Positions 37,801-45,796 of a stretch of 64,000 nucleotides of DNA are shown here, one piece after another. Every line of letters begins with the position of its first letter. Within the stretch, counting starts at the first letter, position 1. Source of the stretch: Alteromonas gracilis (GTDB lineage Bacteria > Pseudomonadota > Gammaproteobacteria > Enterobacterales > Alteromonadaceae); contig NZ_PVNO01000027.1 of assembly GCF_002993325.1 (NCBI RefSeq), positions 124,001 to 188,000 on the forward strand, read 5' to 3'. Made by a program: the position numbers and the translations under genes. Below the pieces are notes generated by a model. It was not told the DNA's origin, searched no databases, and was given only the letters and a program-made list of their open reading frames with translations.

Positions 37801-38613
37801 GCCCAGCTTCTAAATGTTATTGTTCCTCAGAAGCTGCAGGGGTTGCGTGAGCAAGGGCGCATCTTCGGTGCCGATCTTTCGCAATACTACTTTGTACTTG
37901 CCGATATCGACAAACGCATTGTGTCGCAAAGCCGTCGTATTACCCAAGAGGTTGACGGCGATCTTTCTCTTGATGGTGTATCAGACTCGGCTGTTAAAAT
38001 TCGTTCACGTATCAGCGAGCTTGAATTCTGGCCTGAGCTTGAGCAATTCAGAAAGCTCTATGAGCACTGGATGGAAGAGGGGGCTAACGAGTTACCAGAG
38101 GAAGAATACGGTCAAAGTATGCGCCGTGTTCTTGATATTCTTGGTCGTGCGGCGCTTACGGGCGGCATTAGCAAGCTACTTGATATTGAGTTACACCTAC
38201 GTGAAGGTAAAAGTGACCTCGTCATTCGTACCGACCGTCAGCTTAATGAATCATCAAGCCACGGTATGGCATACCTTATCTTGTGTAAGTTTTTACTCGC
38301 TTTCACCCGTCTTCTGCGCGGTGATGCCGATGCCACAGTGCACTGGCCTATTGATGAATTAGGTACACTTCACCAAAACAACGTGAAGAAAATCTTTGAA
38401 GCATGTCAAAACAACAACATTAGTGTTGTCGGCGCGTTCCCTAACCCAGAATCGGAAGTACTGACGCTGTTTGAAAACCGCTACTTGATAGATAAGGTGA
38501 CCCGCCAACTGCAGGTGGTTCAGCCAAAAGCAAGCTCTATAGGGGCGCGCATAAAATTAAAAAAAGCAGCAGAAAAGAACGGTGAAGTAGCAGGTGAGGA
38601 GACATCAGCATGA
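34891..38613 (+). CDS. SMC-like ATPase of a MukB/MksB/JetC type complex
   Basis: 1240 residues. Walker A is GTNASGKTT (30-38) close to the N-terminus. A central region of roughly 800 residues is rich in Glu, Gln, Lys, Ala and forms long coiled coils around a middle hinge-like segment (about 520-610). The C-terminal head has Walker B HWPIDELGTL (about 1152-1160). The signature region before it reads NESSSHGMAYLILCKFLLAF, not the usual LSGG. The whole resembles MukB-type and DUF3584-type ATPases. It is followed at an ATGA overlap by a small winged-helix-like gene and then by a kleisin-sized gene. Expected to be a DNA-binding condensin-like motor. Confidence 0.8.
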   Translation: MAGLKRIILIDTHLPGVVELKLDGHTNICGTNASGKTTLQRLIPVFYGEYPSRVVPATRDSFERWYLPRLSSFIIYEYTRAEGDLCQAVLSSNGTGVNYRLIGKPFEISDYLIEQKNGKHASVSSAELARAMKRNNILVTSLLNTKDFRAIIQNDHGVLNQSNNARELLGYAKIFSLCEPSKHMRHIEKLAKAVHSKEGKMETIKAMIAAILEEDGVTPPTSGLSRHRVDDWIKECHLIKQFDKIRPEFSKLEQADMALTSTEQVLANLKHSFELDKTYLAARVETTKNELDENSFQRKQTDSEWGDTRDHLNQVISSARADVEKFTSELDTVEREFDKWQDENIEQLKEDVANLAQWQNEKAMADSRYVLLTEKHQDIESAYNKRLAELGEKLSITLEEMSAARQEAAENKAQQQQNEREALSRIQDDYNGQLSALQNDYQTSLNELKVAEAELKASLSNAGYNEFEQSQLDILDAAIKEASINEDAARGELRQAQQAHSKSVEFRKECSNALDKARTAFQQEEKAVGKINALLYPGEGSLLEFLRANVDDWELSLGKIIRPELLERTDLAPSLATDSVGVSDTFNGVKLALTELDTPDYAFTEQALKQQLHEAEVRQAAAHAAQNECEQRLAKANEDVRNAELVVTQKDNTVKSAEATRKRAQQDRDTVLSEYQQALSARKQKAKTKLEANQQAQKQAKAQFELSRDEIKDQQREAETEHKFHWQQLIADSEARISQADNDMRKAKESAAQDRKDMQDWLESELSNRGVDVDEIGQLKKQINKLKEDITRTETHRHKVADYERWYSNVFTKQKVVWQEGLSKARKLLGESERSLASKQATYKTAREQLQEQHAQLEATLKTASDHLEQVKSLSKSLAKLTLHAGDETAEIKHDDVSIGQRISEVQSQLQERENLLSDIRAYVERFDQLIAAQAGTGLSDTWERAREECATINAHGVKSFDHRRMVSHLAQLLNVIVPQKLQGLREQGRIFGADLSQYYFVLADIDKRIVSQSRRITQEVDGDLSLDGVSDSAVKIRSRISELEFWPELEQFRKLYEHWMEEGANELPEEEYGQSMRRVLDILGRAALTGGISKLLDIELHLREGKSDLVIRTDRQLNESSSHGMAYLILCKFLLAFTRLLRGDADATVHWPIDELGTLHQNNVKKIFEACQNNNISVVGAFPNPESEVLTLFENRYLIDKVTRQLQVVQPKASSIGARIKLKKAAEKNGEVAGEETSA

Positions 38614-39245
38614 TGACAGAACAAGGCCGTGTACTAAGCGCACTTTTACAAGGCGCGTTTATTTGTCAGGTGACCGATGAAGAGGCGTGGCGTTTTCTTA
38701 AATCAAGAGACAATGCAGCACAGTTAGAACCGCATTTGGCGCTATTAAACCGTACATTATCGACCACCGCCGAAGGTGACGTTTTCTTCGCCAGTTTTCT
38801 CACCATTGGAGAGAACGAGCGTAAAGTGCTTACCCAGCAGTTTCAAGATACAGCGTCGAACTTAGTACCTTTGGTGGAATGGTTGCTGTTGGTTCAGCAA
38901 GCGAACGAATCTGATATGCCAATTACCATGGGCAGCGCCATTCGCTTAAACGAACTGCAAACGACTATCGAAGATACACCCGCCTACGCTGAACAGCTAG
39001 AGAAGATATCGCGTTACCGTATGTTCGGCTCTACCAGTGTGAATTTAGACGGCCAGCTCAAGCAGGTATTTAAGCGCTTAACCGAAATGGGCTATTTGAT
39101 AAAGCCAAACCCAGATAAACAGATTTATTTAGGCACGGGTAAAATTGAACACTTGTACGAGATGCTTCGCTTTATTGATGAAACGGAAGCATTGAGTTTA
39201 TCTGAGCAGGCGGAGGCCGCTATTTCGCAAGGTAGCTTGATATGA
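38610..39245 (+). CDS. MukE/MksE-like accessory subunit of the SMC complex
   Basis: 211 residues. It begins TEQGRVLSALLQGAFICQVT and contains a region YRMFGSTSVNLDGQLKQVFK then RLTEMGYLIKPNPDKQIYLG that looks like a winged helix with a beta wing. Size and position (overlapping the SMC gene by ATGA) fit the MukE/MksE/JetB role of clamping the kleisin. Assignment is by position and general fold; I see no diagnostic motif. Confidence 0.55.
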   Translation: MMTEQGRVLSALLQGAFICQVTDEEAWRFLKSRDNAAQLEPHLALLNRTLSTTAEGDVFFASFLTIGENERKVLTQQFQDTASNLVPLVEWLLLVQQANESDMPITMGSAIRLNELQTTIEDTPAYAEQLEKISRYRMFGSTSVNLDGQLKQVFKRLTEMGYLIKPNPDKQIYLGTGKIEHLYEMLRFIDETEALSLSEQAEAAISQGSLI

Positions 39246-40459
39246 GCCAGGTGTTAATTCAGGCAGGCACTAAACTATTAAACGCACTGGGTCGTCACAG
39301 CGACCTTATTATGCAGGCGTATATTAATGGTTCGGTGAAAGAGCGTGACCACAGCCCTAAGATATTAGAACAGCTAGTTCAGTTAGGTGTGTTATGGCGC
39401 CCGGAGGCCCAAAGTGAACTGCGTTTAAAAAGTGCGGTAAGAACCCTTTTAGAAGGCAGTTTGCAAGACGAACGCAACCGTACCATTAATGCCAATATTG
39501 GTGCGTCGTTGGCAAGCCTTAAAACCTTAACCGAGCATTACAAAGAGGCACTTCATTACGGTAAATATAACGAAGCCGCCGCCCATATGGGCGATTTGAC
39601 CGAGCATGTTTATCAGCTTTCAGAATCATTGAGCAATAGTGTGCGTGTCATGTTTGGCCGCATTAACAATGAATTCGGCTATGTGTCTTCGGTTGAGGCA
39701 AAAATTCGTGAAAATGAACTGGCACAAGGGCAGGTCACAGACTTATTGGCACAACTTGAGTGTTTTCGTTTCGATGAATTAAGTGAGTTGGCGGGCTCTA
39801 ATCGAGAGCTTCGTCATCTGTTGGTGGTGTCGCTGCAGCAGCGTTTTGCAAAAGCTGCGCAGGAATTATCGGTAGTACAAGCTCGCTTGCTTGATTTGCT
39901 AGGCAGATTTAGAGAGTTCCAAGGCCGTACTCGGTTACTCAAAGGTTTTTTGCTGCACATGGAGCAGCAGCCTGACTTCGCACCGGGCAACTATGCTAAT
40001 CTGACTAACGTCCCGGTGTTGTTCAATCAGTCAGACTCTATTATTTCAAATGCTGCTCCTGACGTTAACAATGTAGAGCATGAAGCAGACTATCAGCATA
40101 TAGTCGGTTCGTTGACTCACATTCACAAACGTCAGTCCAAGCACGAAGAAACTAAACCGGTCGATATTGATGTCACGGAACAATCGACATTGTCGTTAGA
40201 AAAAGATCCGCTACAACAGGCAGTGGAAGAATATTTCTGTGAGGTCATTGACTCAGGTCAGCCTAAGACAGCGCTACATTACTATAAAGAGCATGCTTTA
40301 GACTTCGACCCTGAAGTGTGGATTTATCAGGTAATTGGTGGCTATCAATCGCTAACCAATGAAGACAAGCAATTTTTCGCGTTAGAGCCTCATGGTCAAA
40401 ATGATGCGGTTTATACGGGAAACTTTTATATCAATGACATCACACTAGGGCTAAGATAG
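39242..40459 (+). CDS. Kleisin-like (MukF/MksF) subunit of the SMC complex
   Basis: 405 residues, starting with ATG overlapping the previous stop (ATGA). The N-terminal part looks like a winged helix (ILEQLVQLGVLWRPEAQSEL), the middle is long helices (about 90-245), then an acidic unstructured linker (about 260-315) and a C-terminal small domain (EEYFCEVIDSGQPKTALHYY). This arrangement matches a kleisin bridging two ATPase heads. E. coli MukF has 440 residues. No nuclease (JetD-like) gene follows; the operon ends in a hairpin. Confidence 0.55.
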   Translation: MSQVLIQAGTKLLNALGRHSDLIMQAYINGSVKERDHSPKILEQLVQLGVLWRPEAQSELRLKSAVRTLLEGSLQDERNRTINANIGASLASLKTLTEHYKEALHYGKYNEAAAHMGDLTEHVYQLSESLSNSVRVMFGRINNEFGYVSSVEAKIRENELAQGQVTDLLAQLECFRFDELSELAGSNRELRHLLVVSLQQRFAKAAQELSVVQARLLDLLGRFREFQGRTRLLKGFLLHMEQQPDFAPGNYANLTNVPVLFNQSDSIISNAAPDVNNVEHEADYQHIVGSLTHIHKRQSKHEETKPVDIDVTEQSTLSLEKDPLQQAVEEYFCEVIDSGQPKTALHYYKEHALDFDPEVWIYQVIGGYQSLTNEDKQFFALEPHGQNDAVYTGNFYINDITLGLR

Positions 40460-40484
40460 CGCCAGCAAAACGTCAATATAAAAA

Positions 40485-40528
40485 GCGCCTAGCAATATAT
40501 TTTAACGTCTGCTGGGCGTCCATTTTTT
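40485..40528 (+). terminator. Probable terminator of the SMC operon
   Basis: CGCCTAGCA (40486-40494) pairs with TGCTGGGCG (40510-40518) with one G-U pair, then a short spacer and six T. A small hairpin AGGTCC/GGACCT follows at 40549-40565. Confidence 0.6.
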
Positions 40529-40643
40529 CAAGCGTTTCTACTATTAACAGGTCCTAGATGGACCTTCACTAATATTTTCAGCCCCAAGTTTCTATATTGC
40601 TATTACCGTCAAAAAATTCTTACTTTTTTGCCACGCACGATAC

Positions 40644-40671
40644 TTGGAACCTGTTGAAAAGCACCTATAAT
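40644..40671 (+). promoter_or_regulatory. Sigma-70-like promoter for the TerB-esterase genes
   Basis: TTGGAA (40644-40649), 16-base spacer, TATAAT (40666-40671). It leaves an untranslated leader of about 215 bases. The 435-base gap 40460-40894 otherwise holds no reading frame that looks coding. Confidence 0.55.
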
Positions 40672-40844
40672 ACATTTAGCGTTTACACTTATTTAACATG
40701 ATGAACTAAAAGCTTCATTGCTGCGTAACATTACCGTCAATTCATTGGTCTACGTTATTCATGCAGTGATTCGTTGCCGCGCTGCCCTTGTGCGGAATAC
40801 AAAATGTCAGTGAAGTAAACGCAAAACTATCGCTACTGCAGGAT

Positions 40845-40866
40845 GCAGTACATGTTGTGGTACTGC
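40845..40866 (+). other. Leader hairpin before the TerB-like gene
   Basis: GCAGTAC (40845-40851) and GTACTGC (40860-40866), perfect 7-bp stem with an 8-base loop, 28 bases before the start codon. It could affect translation or message stability. Confidence 0.4.
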
Positions 40867-40894
40867 CGCGTACAGTACGAAGAGGAAGAGTGTT

Positions 40895-41287
40895 ATGCAA
40901 TTATCAGAACAACAAAGCTTTAATCAGGCCCTAATCAAATTATCAGTATTACTTTATCAAGTTGACGGTATGGTAACGCTGTCTGAACAGGATTATCTTA
41001 GCTCAATGGTAGAATCGCTCGATTGGCAGAGCCCAATTTGCCGCGAAGCTTTCTTGAACGACACTATCTATCAAACGCGAAAGGCGATCGACACCGGCGA
41101 TGCTGTTACCTTCTTACGTAGTTTAAAGAATGATCTGTCATTTGATGCTGAAAAAACATTAGAAGTTGCGATGGCGATAACCGGTGTAGATGGGGAGCGT
41201 AGTGAAGAAGAAACGGAACTGCTCTCGCTTCTTACCCATAAATTATTGGCTAAGGCGCTAGTTTCAGGAAAAGATACCCTACAATAA
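40895..41287 (+). CDS. TerB-like helical protein
   Basis: 130 residues, all-helical, with the repeated D-G-x-x-S/T-x-x-E pattern typical of TerB/DjlA-N domains (QVDGMVTLSEQDYL near the start and GVDGERSEEETELLSLL near the end). Preceded by GAGGAAGAG at a good distance. TerB domains are found in stress and metal-related proteins; no activity can be assigned. Thirty bases separate it from the esterase gene, so they may be co-transcribed. A second TerB protein occurs at 60618-61067. Confidence 0.65.
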   Translation: MQLSEQQSFNQALIKLSVLLYQVDGMVTLSEQDYLSSMVESLDWQSPICREAFLNDTIYQTRKAIDTGDAVTFLRSLKNDLSFDAEKTLEVAMAITGVDGERSEEETELLSLLTHKLLAKALVSGKDTLQ

Positions 41288-41317
41288 TTCAGCGTATCGA
41301 AAATAGACCTATAAATA

Positions 41318-42553
41318 ATGTCAAATCTTGTAGTCAAAGCGGCATTTACATGTGCCGCTTCTCTGCCGCTTTTTATGTCAAGCGGCTGTCATTCGTCACA
41401 CAGTTCTCAATTTAGTGCCAGCGAAAAACAGTTTCCTGTTGGGATACAGCCTTTTAGCGCATACTTAGAAGAAGTTGAAGCTTACCTTTATCAACATAGA
41501 ACGTTTATTTCTGATGATAAAGCAAAAGAAGTAACCACGAATATGCCGTTTGAATGCGGCTCCCAGTACACCGAGACAGGGCTTCTACTTGTTCATGGAT
41601 TGGGTGATTCTCCATTTTTCTTTCGAGATATCGCCAGTGCTTTGTGTCGGGAGGGGGTCCATGTTAGAACTATCTTATTGCCGGGTCATGGCTCTAAACC
41701 TGGAGACATGCTAAATGTCAGCTATCAGCAATGGCAAAAGGAAACAAATCATCACATTATGCTGTTTTCTCAAGACGTTGATAATCTTTACCTTGGTGGC
41801 TTTTCAACAGGAGCAAACTTAACCACTATTGCTAGTTTTACAATGGCCGACCAACTTGACATAAAAGGGCTCGTCCATTTCTCACCCGCGTACAAATCTC
41901 GCTTTTTCGTCTCTCGTCTAGCGCCTTACGTTGACTCACTGTTTCCGTGGCCTAATGTTGAAGAGGAAGACAATCCAAGTCGATATAATTCCACCGCTAT
42001 GCCGGGCTTTGCAGCCTACCAAGAAAGCGTTAATACGCTTCAAGATTTGTTTTCTGCATCAGAAAGCAAACCAAGTAAATTGAATTTGCCAGTTTTCATG
42101 GTAGTTGCAGAAAAAGACAGCGTTGTTGATACGCTAACCATTGCTCAGCAATTTAAGGACAACTTCACCCACCCGAAAAAGTGTTTAGTGTGGCAGGGAG
42201 AAAATGAGCCTGACATACCTTCAAATATGCGTATTGTTCAAACTATGACGTTACCAGAGCAGCGCATTAGCGCAGCATCGCACATGAGTACGCTGTTTTC
42301 TGCTAACAATTCACTATACGGCACGCAAAGTGATTTCCGAATTTGTGACAACGGTCAGAGCGACGAAAAAGAATCACGCTGTATAGCAGGGGAGGAGGTT
42401 TGGTTTGGGCCTTGGGGATATGAACCAACAGAAGAAGAAAAGCCTCACGTTTACGCAAGGCTAACCTATAACCCTTATTTCGAAAAGGTAATAGACCAGG
42501 TAATTGCATTTATCGGAAAAGGTGAGGCCACAGCGTTCTGTAAAAGCGAGTGA
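41318..42553 (+). CDS. Lipoprotein alpha/beta hydrolase (esterase/lipase)
   Basis: 411 residues. A signal sequence ends in a lipobox-like MSSGC (Cys about 24). The hydrolase fold has LLVHGLGDSPFFFRDIA (oxyanion region), the nucleophile elbow GGFSTGAN, an aspartate in VVAEKDSVVD and a histidine in SAASHMSTLF, giving a complete triad. A C-terminal extension after about 345 (CDNGQSDEKESRC) is Cys-containing and of unknown use. It is probably a cell-envelope esterase; the substrate is unknown. Confidence 0.82.
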   Translation: MSNLVVKAAFTCAASLPLFMSSGCHSSHSSQFSASEKQFPVGIQPFSAYLEEVEAYLYQHRTFISDDKAKEVTTNMPFECGSQYTETGLLLVHGLGDSPFFFRDIASALCREGVHVRTILLPGHGSKPGDMLNVSYQQWQKETNHHIMLFSQDVDNLYLGGFSTGANLTTIASFTMADQLDIKGLVHFSPAYKSRFFVSRLAPYVDSLFPWPNVEEEDNPSRYNSTAMPGFAAYQESVNTLQDLFSASESKPSKLNLPVFMVVAEKDSVVDTLTIAQQFKDNFTHPKKCLVWQGENEPDIPSNMRIVQTMTLPEQRISAASHMSTLFSANNSLYGTQSDFRICDNGQSDEKESRCIAGEEVWFGPWGYEPTEEEKPHVYARLTYNPYFEKVIDQVIAFIGKGEATAFCKSE

Positions 42554-42571
42554 GCAATTGCTTACATAGCT

Positions 42572-42639
42572 AACCTAAACTATCACCTGAATGCAAATTG
42601 GCGAGCGCGTCTTTTACATACAGGATAATAGTTTAGGTT
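42572..42639. terminator. Long inverted repeat between convergent esterase and RND genes
   Basis: AACCTAAACTAT (42572-42583) and ATAGTTTAGGTT (42628-42639) are a perfect 12-bp pair; CCTG/CAGG (42586-42589/42621-42624) extends the stem inward. The plus strand continues TTCTCTTT. It probably works as a terminator for the esterase and a shield between converging transcripts. Confidence 0.55.
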
Positions 42640-42650
42640 TTCTCTTTCTA

Positions 42651-42674
42651 AAACACTCAAACACTCAAACACTC
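42651..42674. repeat. Three perfect copies of octamer AAACACTC
   Basis: A 24-base tandem repeat of an 8-base unit, directly beyond the RND pump stop. It is intergenic, so copy-number change would not alter a reading frame. Confidence 0.7.
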
Positions 42675-42679
42675 ACAGT

Positions 42680-45600
42680 CTAGGCGCTATGTGTCTGAGC
42701 ATCTTCCATTTCTTTCTCTAATTTTGCACTTTCATCTGCACGAGGTTTGGTAAAACGAGCTAAGGCTAAGTAAAGTACAGGGGTTAGATACAGGGTAAAT
42801 ACTACGGCGATTCCTAAACCACCGAATACCACCCATCCTATCGCGTTGCGGGCTTCTGCACCTGCACCAGTAGAGAGTATAAGCGGTAGACCACCGAGAA
42901 TGGTCGACACCAGTGTCATCATAATAGGACGTAAACGCACTTTACCGGCCTCAACAATCGCATCGTAAACATCGTATCCTTTGTCACGAAGCTGGTCGGC
43001 AAACTCAATAAGAAGAATTGCGTTTTTGGCTAGCAGACCAATCAGCATCACTAGGCCTATCTGCGAGTATATATTAACGCTTGTGCCCGTTAAAAATAGG
43101 GCATACACAGCCGCTGCTATTCCAAAAGGAACGGTAAGCATTACCACAACTGCGCTATTTACGCTCTCAAACTGCGCGGCAAGTACCAACAGAACGATAA
43201 CAAATGCCAATATGTAGGTAAGCGCGACTTGTTTAGAGGTTTCTTCAAAAGTCTGCGCCTCGCCTAAAAATACTAGTCCTATACCATCTGGAAGAGTATC
43301 AAGACCAAGCGCTCGAATTTTTTCAACAACGTCGCTAAGCGCTACATCCTCAGGAAGTTCCATTTCAATTTTTATCGCTCGTCTTTGCGCCTGTCGCTCT
43401 AACTCAGCAGCCACACCTTCTTCGCTTATAAATGCAACACTGGAAAGAGGAACCAGGTTACCGTCATTACTTTTTACATACAGACTGGTAAGTTCGGAAG
43501 GGTCAAGCGTACTGCGGTTATTGGTTTGCAGCATAATTGGAATGGCTTGATCGCCCACGTTTAAATCAGCAATATCATCGCCATTAACCGCAGCGCGAAG
43601 GGTGCTTGCAATATCAGTAAGTGGCACCCCTAGCTCTTCAGCGCGGCGTCTGTCGATATTTACACGCATTTGTGGCTGCGTGGGGTCGTAGCTTATACGA
43701 GGCCTGCCAAGCTCAGGTAGCGTTTCTTCAAGCTGGCGGGAAAAGCGTTGTGCAGCACTAAAGATGTTTTCATAGGTATCACCGGTAAGCGCTATTTCAA
43801 GCCCGCCGCCTTGTCCACGAAGGTTTAAGCTATTTCCGCCAAAGGCATTGCCTGGTGCTCCCGGGATTTGCTGAAGTTTTGGACGGATTTCGTTCACCAC
43901 ATCCTGAAGGGATTTGTCTCGTTCATCCCAATGCTTAAGTGGCGCAGTGATGAAAACAATGTTTGGATCCCAAGAACCCACAACAGTGTAAATAGAGTCT
44001 ATCGTGCCGTTTTCCACATAAGGCATGAGTAGCTCTTCCATTTTCTCTGCTTGCCTGTCCATGAAGTTTAGGCCAGCCCCGTCCGGACCTCGGGCAAAGA
44101 TGCGAATAGTGCCCCTGTCTTCACTAGGCAGAAGCTCATTATCGATATTTTGCGCTAAAATATATGCACCACCGCCTGCTGCTAAGCTCAAAATCCCCAC
44201 AACCCAGCCATACTTTAGTGCTTTGAGTAGCGAGGCTTGATAAAGACGCAAACAAGCATGCCCAAATTTGCCAAAGGTTTTACTAAACAGACCATCTTTA
44301 CTGGCTGGTTTTACTTTTAACCGAGCAGTTAATGCGGGGACTAGAGACAGTGCGACAAAAGATGAGATAACTACCGCGCCAGCGAGCACGCCACCGAATT
44401 CTCTAAATAATCGCCCTGCGGTAGAGGGTAAAAATGCAATAGGAATAAATACGGAGGCAAGTACTGCTGTTGTGGCGACCACGGCAAAAAACACTTCTCT
44501 TGTGCCAACCACGGCAGCAGCACGAGCGCCAAGCCCCATGCTGCGACGTCGCTGAATATTCTCAGAAACCACGATCGCATCATCAACTATCATGCCCGTT
44601 GCCAGTACAAGCGCAAGAAGGGTAAGGATATTAATGGAAAAGCCCATACCCCAGATAATAGCAAGGGCTCCTGCCAGCGATACAGGTATAGACAGTGCTG
44701 GTACTATGGTTGCGCGCCATGAGCCTATAAACACCAGAAGCGTAACTACCACAAGCGCCACAGTAAGGCTCAGTGATATCACTACCTCTTTAACAGAATC
44801 TCGAATAAATTCTGCATCGTCAGCGGTGACTACAATATTCATATCAGTAAAGCGCTTGTCGAGATCTTTTACCATCGCTAGCACTTCGTCCGAAATTTCG
44901 ATGGTATTTGAGCTGGCTTGACGGATAACGCCTACGCCAATAACAGGTGTACCGTCTAGGCGGACCACGCTGGTGGTGTCAGCAGGGCCGAAAAAGACAC
45001 TGGCTACGTCGTTAATTCGTATATCACCGGTGACCACAATATTGCCCACGTCTTCAGCTGAGACAGAGGTGGCGTCAGCGCGAACGATTAATGCTTGTTC
45101 TGCGGACTGTATGCTTCCTGCGGGCACATCAAAGGGCGCCAGTGACAACGCATCAGCAATGTCACTCATTGATAAACCAAAGCTAGTGAGACGTAGTGGG
45201 TCAACTGAAACACGCAGTACGCGCTCTCTATCGCCATTCAAAGTTACGTCGGCAACGCCGGGAATGCTTAAAAATAATGGTGCGACATCGGTATCAACCC
45301 GTTCGGTGAGGGTTTCCATATCCAGCGTATCGCTTGATATAGCCAAGCTCACTACCGCTTGTGCGTCGCTGTCTGCGCGAATAATCGCCACTTGTTCAAC
45401 GTCATCAGGAAGCTGTCTTTGTACACGGCTTACCGATTCACGTACTTCGTTCGCGGCATCTTCCAAATTAACACCAGGACGAAACTCTACGCGAACCCGT
45501 GCTGAATTTTCTTCGCTTTGCGCATAAATATCTTTTACGCCACTTACCCGGGCAACCGCACCTTCCAGGCGACCTGTTACTTCGGCATCAACTGTTTCTG

Positions 45601-45796
45601 GTGACGCGCCAGGAAATTGGGCGGTTACAGTAACCCGGGGCGTGTCCACGTCAGGAAGTTCACGAACTTCAAGGCCACTTAGTGCGGCAAGGCCAGCAAT
45701 AGCGATAAGTAAGTTCAATACAACAATAAGAACAGGACGTCGTATTGATAAAGAGGGTAAATCGTTAACAGAAGAAGCTAGATTAGGATCACTCAC
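42680..45796 (-). CDS. RND efflux transporter, inner-membrane pump
   Basis: 1038 residues from GTG 45796, chosen because CGGAGGG lies 7 bases before it and the protein then has normal RND length; an ATG at 45856 would overlap the adaptor gene by 68 bases. The plan is that of AcrB/MexF relatives: N-terminal membrane helix with PVLIVVLNLLIAIAGL, GVNLEDAANEVRE, the proton-relay helix ALVLATGMIVDDAIVVSENI, and a C-terminal set of helices. It exports a hydrophobic or toxic substrate using proton flow. It overlaps the adaptor stop by 8 bases. No outer-membrane channel gene is nearby, so a TolC from elsewhere is needed. Confidence 0.9.
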   Translation of the reverse strand: MSDPNLASSVNDLPSLSIRRPVLIVVLNLLIAIAGLAALSGLEVRELPDVDTPRVTVTAQFPGASPETVDAEVTGRLEGAVARVSGVKDIYAQSEENSARVRVEFRPGVNLEDAANEVRESVSRVQRQLPDDVEQVAIIRADSDAQAVVSLAISSDTLDMETLTERVDTDVAPLFLSIPGVADVTLNGDRERVLRVSVDPLRLTSFGLSMSDIADALSLAPFDVPAGSIQSAEQALIVRADATSVSAEDVGNIVVTGDIRINDVASVFFGPADTTSVVRLDGTPVIGVGVIRQASSNTIEISDEVLAMVKDLDKRFTDMNIVVTADDAEFIRDSVKEVVISLSLTVALVVVTLLVFIGSWRATIVPALSIPVSLAGALAIIWGMGFSINILTLLALVLATGMIVDDAIVVSENIQRRRSMGLGARAAAVVGTREVFFAVVATTAVLASVFIPIAFLPSTAGRLFREFGGVLAGAVVISSFVALSLVPALTARLKVKPASKDGLFSKTFGKFGHACLRLYQASLLKALKYGWVVGILSLAAGGGAYILAQNIDNELLPSEDRGTIRIFARGPDGAGLNFMDRQAEKMEELLMPYVENGTIDSIYTVVGSWDPNIVFITAPLKHWDERDKSLQDVVNEIRPKLQQIPGAPGNAFGGNSLNLRGQGGGLEIALTGDTYENIFSAAQRFSRQLEETLPELGRPRISYDPTQPQMRVNIDRRRAEELGVPLTDIASTLRAAVNGDDIADLNVGDQAIPIMLQTNNRSTLDPSELTSLYVKSNDGNLVPLSSVAFISEEGVAAELERQAQRRAIKIEMELPEDVALSDVVEKIRALGLDTLPDGIGLVFLGEAQTFEETSKQVALTYILAFVIVLLVLAAQFESVNSAVVVMLTVPFGIAAAVYALFLTGTSVNIYSQIGLVMLIGLLAKNAILLIEFADQLRDKGYDVYDAIVEAGKVRLRPIMMTLVSTILGGLPLILSTGAGAEARNAIGWVVFGGLGIAVVFTLYLTPVLYLALARFTKPRADESAKLEKEMEDAQTHSA

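Noticed and set aside
37814..38362. 182-codon frame inside the SMC gene
   Set aside because: Lies wholly in another frame of the SMC head domain, whose Walker B region is in the main frame.
34891..40459. Full Wadjet (JetABCD) defence system
   Set aside because: No JetD-like nuclease gene follows, the gene order differs from JetABCD, and the ATPase signature differs; called only a MukBEF/MksBEF-like complex.
44973..45527. 184-codon plus-strand frame inside the RND pump gene
   Set aside because: Ser/Thr-rich antisense shadow of a GC-richer coding region; the pump frame is intact.
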